Assembly (NCBI GenBank): GCA_024280885.1 | Contig: JAJRPF010000070.1 | Span: 171,861 to 235,860, forward strand | Reading direction: 5' to 3' | DNA from: Planctomycetota bacterium | Lineage (GTDB): Bacteria > Planctomycetota > JAJSAM01 > JAJVHW01 | DNA: 64,000 nt | Part shown: positions 1 to 7,132 of the stretch, in pieces | Numbering within the stretch: the first letter of the stretch is position 1 | Layout: each line of letters opens with the position of its first letter | Made by a program: the position numbers and the translations under genes | The notes under the pieces: generated by a model | Seen by the model: only the letters and a program-made list of their open reading frames with translations | Database searches by the model: none | What the model was told of the DNA's origin: nothing

Positions 1-2
1 CC

Positions 3-701
3 GAGGGCCGCCCGGACATGGCGGTGCGTTTCGCGCAGGAAGCGGTCGAGAATGGAGCCGACTTCGTCGAGGCGCGCATGCTGCTGGCCGGAGCCGCGGC
101 GGATGCGAAGCGCTTCGACGAGGCGAAGGTGCACCTGCGGCGCGCGATCGAGCTGTATCCCGTCGTGACGGGGCCGGGTTCTCCACGGCTTCGACTCGCC
201 AAGCTCTTGATGGGCGAGGGAGAGGGGCGCCTGGCCGAGGCGATGCAGCTTCGCCGCGAGCACGCGGATGTGGCCGAGGACGACTTCGGTGTGCGCGTGG
301 AACTCGCGCGTTACTACGAGGATCAAGGGGATGCGGCCAACGAACTGGCCACGCTGCTCGAGTTGCGCGACATCACGCCGCTGCCGAACGGCGCGTTCAC
401 GCGCGGCGATGCCCTTGCCGTCCACGTCCGCCTGGGCGATCTGCAGCTTGCTGCCGGTCTCAGTGAGGACGCCGAGCTCTCGCGTCGCCTCGCGATCGGC
501 GTTGCGCGCATGGAGACTCGCGACAAGCGGAATCCGCCCTTCGAGGGCGCCGAGCTCGCGACTCTGCTCGTGGACCACGCCACGGTTCTGCGTCTTCTCG
601 GGCGGACCGAGGACGCGCTCCACCGGATCGACGAGGCTCTCCGGCTCGACCCCGCCAGCGATGCGGCGCTTGAATTGCGCGACCGCCTACGTCCTGAGTA
701 G
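3..701 (+). CDS. TPR-repeat protein, C-terminal part (5' end outside window)
   Basis: The reading frame is open to the left edge; the first ATG (position 18) lies inside a helical repeat that starts before it, so the true start is probably upstream of the window. The visible 230 or so residues are alanine- and leucine-rich helix pairs with a tetratricopeptide pattern, for example a clear repeat near the end (LGRTEDALHRIDEALRLDP). TPR proteins are protein-interaction scaffolds; no catalytic motif is visible and no specific partner can be named. The gene is followed by a long gene-free stretch, so it probably ends a transcription unit. It could be the tail of a large multi-TPR protein like the one at 43214-47092. 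Confidence 0.75.
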   Translation, partial: EGRPDMAVRFAQEAVENGADFVEARMLLAGAAADAKRFDEAKVHLRRAIELYPVVTGPGSPRLRLAKLLMGEGEGRLAEAMQLRREHADVAEDDFGVRVELARYYEDQGDAANELATLLELRDITPLPNGAFTRGDALAVHVRLGDLQLAAGLSEDAELSRRLAIGVARMETRDKRNPPFEGAELATLLVDHATVLRLLGRTEDALHRIDEALRLDPASDAALELRDRLRPE

Positions 702-820
702 CGCTCTCAGACGCGGGTTCTCGTCCCTGGCGTGACGGCTTGGCGGGTGCTACGTACGGCCCTGCGAGCGGTCGTAGATCCTTGCATTTCAACGGGTTCC
801 GTCAATCGCCTTCTCCCGGC

Positions 821-829
821 TTATCCACA
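821..829 (+). promoter_or_regulatory. DnaA box (perfect TTATCCACA)
   Basis: The sequence matches the strict DnaA-box consensus TTATNCACA with no mismatch. It is one of two perfect copies in the same gene-free region. In DNA this GC-rich the nine-mer should be rare by chance. Confidence 0.6.
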
Positions 830-894
830 CGGGCAACGTGATCGGGTCGCGCTGCATCTGATAACGGTGGTTTGCAAGACAAAACGTGGCGGAT

Positions 895-915
895 TTCGGC
901 CAGTTTCTGGCCGAA
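895..915. repeat. Perfect inverted repeat, 9-bp arms and 3-base loop
   Basis: Arms TTCGGCCAG and CTGGCCGAA are separated by TTT. It would form a strong hairpin in RNA or a protein-binding palindrome in DNA. It lies 194 bases after the TPR gene and has no T-run, so it is not a classical intrinsic terminator. Its position between the DnaA boxes makes it part of the candidate origin or leader. Confidence 0.5.
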
Positions 916-1040
916 CGCCCGAGCGTCGCTCATAAGTCGTGTGTGCGTCGTTGTTTGGACTCCACAGTTCACCGAAATTTCGCCTCGGGTCCAAACGGGG
1001 AGTGGAAGCGCTCGCGACACCGCCCCGAGAGCGGCTCGAG

Positions 1041-1049
1041 TTATCCACA
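1041..1049 (+). promoter_or_regulatory. DnaA box (perfect TTATCCACA)
   Basis: Second perfect match to TTATNCACA, on the same strand as the first and 220 bases from it. A one-mismatch copy on the opposite strand (TGTGAATGA, 1075-1083) is close by. Confidence 0.6.
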
Positions 1050-1263
1050 GACTTTCAAGATGGGCGTTTGCCTCTGTGAATGAAGCGTGCAGAAGTGTGA
1101 TCAAGATCGCCCAGTTGCGGGCATCCACAGCGTTTCGGGCTGCCCGGCGACTGCTTCGCGAGTGGGGAAACTCGATCGGCTTCGGCCCCCGTTCTCCGCG
1201 AGTCTGGTATGCCCTCCGCATTGCGCGCCAGCGTCGTCGGAACGCGGCGCTAATATCTCCGGC

Positions 1264-1881
1264 ATGTGCACGCCGCGAGGATCATTCATCGTTCTGGAGG
1301 GCGCCGACGGGTGCGGCAAGAGCACCCAGGCGGCCGGCCTCGTCGCGCGGCTCACCGAGAGTGGGCGTGACGTCTTGCACGTGCGGGATCCCGGTAGCAC
1401 GGCGGTGGCCGAGGCTGTGCGTCGTCTCCTGCTGGACCCTGCGACCGGGGCCGTTGGCGTACGTACCGAGACATTGCTCTACATGGCGGCGCGTGCGCAA
1501 CTGGCCGACGAGGTCGTGCGACCGGCGTTGGCTCGCGGGACCATCGTGATCTCGGAGCGCTGGACGCTGTCTACGGAGGTCTACCAGGGGCTGGCGGGCG
1601 GTCTCGGAGTCGAGCCCGTGCGCCGACTGGCCGACCTCGCGGAAGGCGGGACAACCCCGGATCTCACCCTGGTCTTGGATATCGACCTCGGGGTCGGCCT
1701 CAGCCGTCTCTCCGGCACTCCCGATCGCATGGAGCAGAAGGGTGGGGCGTTTCACGCCGACGTCGTGCGGGGCTACCGCGAACTTGCTGACGGGCGCCCG
1801 CACCGACGACTGATCGCGCCCGGAACGCTCGACGAGGTCGCCGCCGCTGTGTGGGATGAGGTCACAGCTCATGTCGCGTGA
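1264..1881 (+). CDS. tmk: Thymidylate kinase (dTMP kinase)
   Basis: Phosphorylates dTMP to dTDP in the cytoplasm, feeding dTTP synthesis. The 205-residue length is normal for the family. The P-loop GADGCGKST is at residues 13-21. Next come the substrate-binding VRDPGST (usual TREPGGT), the catalytic-region ERWTLSTEVYQG, and the late motif DRMEQKGGAFHADVVRGY, which carries the R/E residues of the lid. The start was taken at the ATG just before the first beta strand; longer in-frame starts run into the DnaA-box region and add no family sequence. No clear Shine-Dalgarno precedes it. The next gene, holB, overlaps its 3' end by 11 bases, the common tmk-holB pairing. Confidence 0.93.
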   Translation: MCTPRGSFIVLEGADGCGKSTQAAGLVARLTESGRDVLHVRDPGSTAVAEAVRRLLLDPATGAVGVRTETLLYMAARAQLADEVVRPALARGTIVISERWTLSTEVYQGLAGGLGVEPVRRLADLAEGGTTPDLTLVLDIDLGVGLSRLSGTPDRMEQKGGAFHADVVRGYRELADGRPHRRLIAPGTLDEVAAAVWDEVTAHVA

Positions 1882-2944
1882 ACTTTGCTCCGTCGCCGGG
1901 TTGCGCGGCCAGGAGAGCGCGTTGCGTGCGTTCGCGGCGGCACTTGCGGTTGGTGTGGACGGCGGCCCTGCTCGAGTTGCGGGTGCGTACCTGCTCCACG
2001 GTCCCGAGGGCGTCGGACGCGGCATGGGGGCGGCGGGATTTGCGACGGCGCTCCTTTGCGCGAACCCGCGTGGGCTCGCACCATGTGGCGAGTGCAAGGC
2101 GTGCGGCTGGAATGCCGCGGGAACCCATCCGGACCTGGTCGGGATCTCGGCCGAGACCGGGCCCTTCTTCAAGGACGACGGCGAGGCTCGGCGCTCCGGT
2201 CCCGGGCAGTTCATTCGCGCGTATCACGATGGGCAGAAGATCCGGGCTCGACGGCGCATCCCCGTTCGCGCCGTGCGTCGCATGCTCGATGTGCTCTCTC
2301 TCTCGGCTGCGGGCGGCGGGCGCAAGGTGGCCGTGATCGACTCGCTTGATGAGATCGAGGAGGAGGGTGTGGCCACGCTCCTGAAGAGCCTCGAGGAGCC
2401 GCCACCGTCCACGACGTTTCTCGTGCTTGCGGGCGGTGTGGATCGCGTGCCCGACACCATCCTCTCGCGGTGTCAGCGCGTTCGATTTCGGCCACTCGCG
2501 CCCGACGTCGTCCGCGAACTGCTGCTCCGCGCTGCGCCGACGGGCGACGACGAGTTGAACGATAGCGCCGTCGAGCTTCTCGTCCGTCTGGCGCAGGGGT
2601 CCATCGGGCGTGCTCTGCGCGCTGCGCGTATCGGGTTGCATCATCAGGCTCCGCTTGCCCTACGCGGTCTGCTCGGCCCGGCCGGTCCGCGCGGTGTGGA
2701 CGACGCCTGCGCTTGGGTCCACGCGGCGGGGCGCGATCTCGCCGAGCAGCGCGTGCGAACGCGGGAACTGCTCGCGCTCACGATGCTGCTAGCGCGCGAT
2801 CGAGCCGCGACGAGTGGCGGTGCGAGCGAGCTCGATGCGCTGCTTCCGGCGCTCACCGCGGGCTTCGAGTCCGTGGGTGCGAACGTCTCGCCCGATCTCG
2901 TGCTGCACGCGCTCTGGGCCCGTGTAGCGCGCGCCCGTCGTTGA
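1871..2944 (+). CDS. holB: DNA polymerase III subunit delta' (clamp-loader, HolB-like)
   Basis: Part of the clamp-loader AAA+ complex that places the sliding clamp on primed DNA. The 357-residue protein has a nucleotide-binding-like loop GPEGVGRGM in which the P-loop lysine is replaced by arginine, as expected for the non-hydrolysing delta' subunit. It then has a four-cysteine zinc module (C..., CGECKAC) followed by THPDL, a VIDSLDEIEEEG strand, LLKSLEEPP, and the arginine-finger region DTILSRCQRVRF. The start with a GAGGT Shine-Dalgarno eight bases upstream was chosen over an ATG five codons earlier. It is translationally coupled to tmk. The C-terminal third is poorly conserved, as usual for HolB. 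Confidence 0.9.
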   Translation: MSRELCSVAGLRGQESALRAFAAALAVGVDGGPARVAGAYLLHGPEGVGRGMGAAGFATALLCANPRGLAPCGECKACGWNAAGTHPDLVGISAETGPFFKDDGEARRSGPGQFIRAYHDGQKIRARRRIPVRAVRRMLDVLSLSAAGGGRKVAVIDSLDEIEEEGVATLLKSLEEPPPSTTFLVLAGGVDRVPDTILSRCQRVRFRPLAPDVVRELLLRAAPTGDDELNDSAVELLVRLAQGSIGRALRAARIGLHHQAPLALRGLLGPAGPRGVDDACAWVHAAGRDLAEQRVRTRELLALTMLLARDRAATSGGASELDALLPALTAGFESVGANVSPDLVLHALWARVARARR

Positions 2945-3145
2945 CGTCGTAAGCGGTGACGTCGATGTGCACGAGGAGCGCCGCGCGGCGCCGACCGGCG
3001 CTGCCATAATGGCAGCCACCTTGGCGATCCCTGCGGATTGGTTCAAAGGTACCGGGCATTTGGCCGATGAAGTATCTGCGGTCGACAGACCCAGCCCCTC
3101 GCCCCCTTGGGCTGAACAGATCCAGGCCGCCGGAGAAACCAGCCG

Positions 3146-3550
3146 ATGCAGGACCGACTGCAGGAACAGATCAACGAGATCGCTCAGCGCGACCGCCGCT
3201 ACCCGGCCGAGGCCTACGTCCTCGTGTTCGAGGGCTTGGAGTGTGCGCTGGCGCGCATGTCCACGCGTCGGCATGTCACGCCGTGTGAACTCGTCGAGGG
3301 CGTCCGCGAAGCCGCGCTGAGCCAGTTTGGCCTGCTCGCCCGCGCCGTTCTGGAGTCTTGGAACATCCACGACACGGGCGCGGTCGGCGATTTGGTGTTC
3401 AACCTGATCCGGCGCGGGTTACTCGAGGCTGGCGAAGACGATACGCCGCAGCAGTTTCAGGGTGTGTTCTCATTCGATGACGGATTCGAGCTCGCCTTCG
3501 AGAAGGTGCTTGAGACCGACCCTCCCCGGCTCGCCACACGCATCGTCTGA
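3146..3550 (+). CDS. Conserved PVC-group protein, Minf_1886 family (function unknown)
   Basis: A 134-residue soluble protein whose central pattern matches the Minf_1886 / Verruco-Planctomycete restricted family: YVLVFEGLECAL, RRHVTPCELVEGVREAAL, FGLLARAVLESW, VGDLVFNLIRRGLL and a final phenylalanine-rich VFSFDDGFELAF. The family has no known biochemical role; it is useful mainly as a lineage marker. It stands alone between holB (about 200 bases upstream) and pgeF (about 100 bases downstream). No membrane segment or signal peptide is seen. The family name comes from memory of its conserved blocks, not a search. Confidence 0.8.
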   Translation: MQDRLQEQINEIAQRDRRYPAEAYVLVFEGLECALARMSTRRHVTPCELVEGVREAALSQFGLLARAVLESWNIHDTGAVGDLVFNLIRRGLLEAGEDDTPQQFQGVFSFDDGFELAFEKVLETDPPRLATRIV

Positions 3551-3656
3551 GACCCGATCGTTACGTTCGCAATCTGGGCGGACGCGATCAGGGCAAGCGC
3601 GACCTGGAGTCAGTGGCAAGAGACGTCGGTACGACGTCGGATGACTCTCCCGCGCG

Positions 3657-4385
3657 ATGTTGCGTAGCGCCGCTCTCCGAGACCTGCCGCACGTGCCGCA
3701 TGGGTTGACCACGCGGGCCGAAGGCAGTGTCGGGCCCGGGTCATCCGCAACCGCGCGCCGGGTTCGCTCGACCGCCGTGTGCGCACTGGGTGGCGACCCG
3801 GCGCGTCTGGTCACCGCGCATCAGGTGCATGGCGCGCGCGTTGCGGTGGTGGGTCGCGAAGAGGGCGCCGCCCCGGCGATCCCGGAGACGGATGCCCTGG
3901 TGACGGTCGATCCCGGCACCGTGCTGATGGTGCGAGGAGCCGACTGCCCGCTGATCTTGCTCGCCGATCCGGTCGCCGGCGTGCTCGCGCTGGCTCATTC
4001 GGGTTGGCGCGGCACCGTCGCCGAGGTGGGAGCGCGCACGGTCAGTGCGATGGTGGACCTCGGAGCTGATCCCGGGCGACTTCGCGTGGGCGTCTTTCCC
4101 GGCATTGCGCGCTGCTGTTTCGAGGTCGGCCCGGAGGTCGTGTCGGCGTTCGATGACGCCTTCGCACCCCGCGCCCGCGCCTGGCGCGTGGCCTCGCCAG
4201 CGACCCCGGGACACGCGCTGCTCGACCTGCACGCGGCGATCAAGGCGACCCTCGTCGCCGCGGGGGTCGCCCCCGCGGCGATCGACCTGGTCGCCGGGTG
4301 CACCGCGTGTGGCGGTGACCTGTGGTCGTATCGCGCGTCGGGTGGACGGCCAGAGCGACACGGCCTCTTCGCCGGACTGCTCTGA
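3657..4385 (+). CDS. pgeF: Peptidoglycan editing factor / YfiH multicopper laccase-domain protein
   Basis: 242 residues with the full set of YfiH/PgeF blocks: HQVHG, ETDALVTVDPG, GADCPLILLADP, LALAHSGWRGTVAEV, PGIARCCFEVG and a C-terminal GCTACGGDLWSYRAS. The conserved His and Cys of HQVHG, ADCP, HSGWRG and CCFEVG are the metal/active-site ligands of the family. Members have been described as polyphenol oxidases, purine nucleoside phosphorylases and, in E. coli, as an amidase-like editor that removes wrong L-Ser-containing UDP-MurNAc precursors. The assignment to the family is firm; the substrate here is not shown by the sequence. The first in-frame ATG is used although its Shine-Dalgarno is weak. 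It converges on the protease gene with 67 bases between. Confidence 0.9.
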   Translation: MLRSAALRDLPHVPHGLTTRAEGSVGPGSSATARRVRSTAVCALGGDPARLVTAHQVHGARVAVVGREEGAAPAIPETDALVTVDPGTVLMVRGADCPLILLADPVAGVLALAHSGWRGTVAEVGARTVSAMVDLGADPGRLRVGVFPGIARCCFEVGPEVVSAFDDAFAPRARAWRVASPATPGHALLDLHAAIKATLVAAGVAPAAIDLVAGCTACGGDLWSYRASGGRPERHGLFAGLL

Positions 4386-4452
4386 CCTGATCGCAGCGAC
4401 GCTGGAGTCTTCTGTAGCAGAGGCACGTGCCGCCTCGTGGGCGACTCGCGTG

Positions 4453-6906
4453 CTACTTGACCTCGCGCGCCTTCGCCAGAACCGCAGGATCGTAGCTGTC
4501 CGGGACCTCGAACGTCCGCTCACGGACGAACGCGTAGGCCTCGACCTTTGCGAGTTCTTCGTCGTCCGCTTGCAGGTCCAGGATCGCTCGCTGAAGCTGC
4601 GCGTCGAGCGCGACGTCACCGACCAGGAGCCGACCCTCGAAGTCGCTGGCCTCCGAGCGGAGGCGACCGTGGAGCCAATACCAGACGTCCTGCGGTGAGA
4701 GCCGCGTATCGAGTCCGGCAAAGAACGCCTCGAACCCTGGATAGTCGGTCGGATCACGCGTGTCACGCGTGGCCAGGCGCAGCATCGTGTCGCGATGCTC
4801 AGCGAACGCCTGCTTGAGATAGTCCTCGAAGACGCCCTTCTCCTCGAGCTTGCCGACCGCCTCGGCGCGCCATCCGTCGATCTCGTCGGAAGCGACTGGC
4901 ACGTCGGGCTCGATGCCGCCGAGCCATTCACGACGCCCCGCGATGATCATCGGCTTGCGGTGTGGGTTGATCTGGCGTGCGCCTGGGCTATCACCGACGT
5001 AGTACTTCGCGATTGTGATCTTCACGGCGGGGAAGTCGAAATGACCGTTCCCGTTGATGTCCTTGAATGGCTCCGCCGGGCTCCAGCGGCCGTTGCGGTC
5101 GTAGTCGGGCCCCGCGCGTTCGCCCGCGTCATAGCGACCGTTGCCGTTCGCGTCCTCGAAGCGTTCCGCAGCGTCCCACGCGCCGTTGCGGTTGAGGTCG
5201 GTGAATGGCTCGGCGAAGGGCTGAGCGAAGATCGGGAAGAGGTTCTGGACACTGCCCTTTCCGAATGTGCGCAATCCGATGACGCGGGCGCGTTTGTGAA
5301 CCTGTAGGCAGCCCGAGAGGATCTCGCTGGCGCTCGCGCTGGCACCGTTCACGAGCACGCGCAGCGGCACCGAGCGGCTCCACTCGGACGACGAGCCCTT
5401 CGAGATGTACGTCTCGTCACGGAAGACACCCGTGCGTCCTCCCGTCTCGACCACCAACTTGCCGCGCGGAAGCAGATAGTCGGCCATCTGCTCAGCGATG
5501 TGGAGGTAGCCCCCGCCATTCCAGCGCAGATCGAGAACGAGCGTCCGCGCTCCACGGGCCTCGAGGTCGCGCAGAGTCGCGCGGAACTCCTCGGCCGTGT
5601 TGCGTGCGAAGTTGTCCACCATGACGTAGCCGACGGCGCCGGGCAGGAGCTCGCTGTAGACCGTCGGCACGCGGATCTGCGCACGTGTGAGGGTCATCTC
5701 GCGCGCTTCGGTCCAGCCCTTGCGCGCCACCTTGATGACCACAGGCTGCTCGGCCGGACCGCGCAGGTGCTTGACGATCTTGTCGAGCTCCTCGCCGGTC
5801 GTCTCCCAGCCATCGACGGTGAGGACGCGATCGCCGGACCGCAGGCGAGCCTTCCAGGCCGGGCTGCCGTACATCGGCCGGGAGATGATGAAGAAGCCCT
5901 CCTTGTCGTACGCGACGTACGCCCCGATGCCGCCGTACTCCTTCGTGAGGTTGTCGTTCCAGATCACACGCTCGTCGGCGCTCTGAAAACTCGTGTGCGG
6001 ATCGCCGATGGCTGCGACGAGGCCGCGCGCGGCACCCTCCCAGAGCTTGCGTTCGTCGAGCTTGTCAAGATCGACGTAGTACTTGCGGAGCCGGTCGAGC
6101 GTGTCGCGGACGATGGCTTCCATCGGGTCCGCGGATGCCGCGTCACCCGACTCGGCACCGCCCACCTCTGGTAGAGGCGCCGAGCGTGCGCTCTCGGTGA
6201 TCCGTACCCACTCACTCTTGGAAAGCAGGGCATCGGCCAGGCGACCGCGGCCTGTCGGCTCGTCGCGGATGCGCTGCAACACCGCGCGAACGTGCTCGCC
6301 GAAGTCGCCGACCTCGGCGAGGGCAATCGCGCCGGCCACCTTGATGTCGAAGTCGTCGCTGCGCAGGAGGTCGCGCAGCTTCGCCTTCGCTTCCAGGTCC
6401 TTCGTCAGGCGCCAGAGCGTCTTGCCCAGGCTCGCGCGCAGCCGCGGATCCAACGCGTTGTCGAGCATCTTCCAGAGATCGTCTTCGACGGTGTCGTCGG
6501 CGGTGTCCTCGAGTAGGCGGACAGCCTCGACGCGGAGTGCGACCGAGGCGTCGGAACCGGCGACCGCCAGCAGCGCGTCCGCTGCCCGACCACGCTCGCC
6601 GAGATCCATGAGGACACGTGCAAGGACCACCTTGCCGAGCGGCGTCGCGTCGTCCACAGCCATCGCCTCGACCACAAAGGGCGTTGCCTTCGACTTGAAC
6701 GCGCCGAGGCGCACGGCATCATTCCAGGCATACGAGGCGTCGTCGGCGGTGGCCACGGCGTCGGCGAGGGAGCGGATCTCGTCATCGAGATCCTCTTGGC
6801 CGTACGCGGGACCGTTCGTGAGGACCGGGCTGGTCGCGAGCACGACGCCTCCGACGAAGAGAGCGGCCAGCACGGGCGCAGTTCGGAGGGATCGGGTGAG
6901 GGTCAT
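4453..6906 (-). CDS. S41 family C-terminal processing peptidase with HEAT-like N-domain and Ca-binding-type insert
   Basis: Exported serine protease, 817 residues. The start ATG has an AGGAG five bases upstream and opens directly into a signal peptide (MTLTRSLRTAPVLAALF... ending near AYG-QE). Residues about 30-220 are HEAT-like alpha repeats. Then come the S41 helical part, with GDPHTSF, a PDZ domain (about 320-410; YGGIGAYV, LRSGDRVLTVDG) and the catalytic core. By alignment with CtpA-type enzymes the Ser/Lys dyad is S525 (in SASASEI) and K550 (in TFGKGSVQ). After the lysine there is an insert of four short repeats of type D-x-N-x-N-G (DLNRNGAWD, DANGNGRYD, DYDRNGRW, DINGNGHFD), resembling dockerin or EF-hand calcium loops. 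The family fold then resumes (ITIAKYYV, GGIEPDVPV). It probably cleaves C-termini of envelope proteins, possibly under calcium control. Only gene on the - strand here. Confidence 0.88.
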   Translation of the reverse strand: MTLTRSLRTAPVLAALFVGGVVLATSPVLTNGPAYGQEDLDDEIRSLADAVATADDASYAWNDAVRLGAFKSKATPFVVEAMAVDDATPLGKVVLARVLMDLGERGRAADALLAVAGSDASVALRVEAVRLLEDTADDTVEDDLWKMLDNALDPRLRASLGKTLWRLTKDLEAKAKLRDLLRSDDFDIKVAGAIALAEVGDFGEHVRAVLQRIRDEPTGRGRLADALLSKSEWVRITESARSAPLPEVGGAESGDAASADPMEAIVRDTLDRLRKYYVDLDKLDERKLWEGAARGLVAAIGDPHTSFQSADERVIWNDNLTKEYGGIGAYVAYDKEGFFIISRPMYGSPAWKARLRSGDRVLTVDGWETTGEELDKIVKHLRGPAEQPVVIKVARKGWTEAREMTLTRAQIRVPTVYSELLPGAVGYVMVDNFARNTAEEFRATLRDLEARGARTLVLDLRWNGGGYLHIAEQMADYLLPRGKLVVETGGRTGVFRDETYISKGSSSEWSRSVPLRVLVNGASASASEILSGCLQVHKRARVIGLRTFGKGSVQNLFPIFAQPFAEPFTDLNRNGAWDAAERFEDANGNGRYDAGERAGPDYDRNGRWSPAEPFKDINGNGHFDFPAVKITIAKYYVGDSPGARQINPHRKPMIIAGRREWLGGIEPDVPVASDEIDGWRAEAVGKLEEKGVFEDYLKQAFAEHRDTMLRLATRDTRDPTDYPGFEAFFAGLDTRLSPQDVWYWLHGRLRSEASDFEGRLLVGDVALDAQLQRAILDLQADDEELAKVEAYAFVRERTFEVPDSYDPAVLAKAREVK

Positions 6907-7132
6907 CGTTTCTCCTGGGGGCTCGACGTCGTACGGCGCTCGCCGCGAGGGGAGCGCCACACCTATCTAGAGGGTAACGGGGAGTTCGCTCGAGGGTGCA
7001 GGTTGCCTCCCGGTGACGGCGTCCTCGAACGAATGAGTTCGACGTCGATGTCACCTTTGGCGTTCCCGTGCGACCTAGGGAGGGGAAGCGTTCTGCACCC
7101 CGCATCCCTTTTCGACGAATGGGAGACCGCTC
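6907..7132. promoter_or_regulatory. Divergent intergenic region between the S41 protease and comM
   Basis: The 226 bases must hold the start signals of both divergent genes. Shine-Dalgarno motifs are visible at each end (AGGAG for the protease, GGGAGA for comM). I could not pick out convincing -35/-10 elements. Confidence 0.35.

Larger units (their letters stand above)
702..1263. other. Gene-free region with DnaA boxes; candidate replication origin or DnaA-regulated leader
   Basis: No convincing gene is seen in these 560 bases. The stretch holds two perfect copies of the nine-base DnaA box (821-829 and 1041-1049) and one copy with a single mismatch on the opposite strand (1075-1083). Two further TCCACA cores (961-966, 1124-1129) also occur, so the core recurs at about 80-140 base spacing. 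It also contains a perfect 9-bp-arm inverted repeat (895-915) and an 8-bp inverted repeat with 28-base spacer (953-960 and 989-996). It lies directly upstream of the replication genes tmk and holB. No long AT-rich unwinding element is obvious, dnaA is not in the window, and both flanking genes point the same way, so an origin is only a candidate; DnaA control of the tmk promoter is the alternative. Confidence 0.4.

Noticed and set aside
702..1263. Several short open frames on both strands between the TPR gene and tmk
   Set aside because: They overlap each other, lack ribosome sites and recognisable families, and coincide with DnaA boxes and inverted repeats.
5040..5215. Possible frameshift or foreign insertion in the S41 protease gene
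   Set aside because: The Asp/Asn/Gly repeats are in frame and both sides of the protease fold are intact, so it is a domain insert rather than damage.
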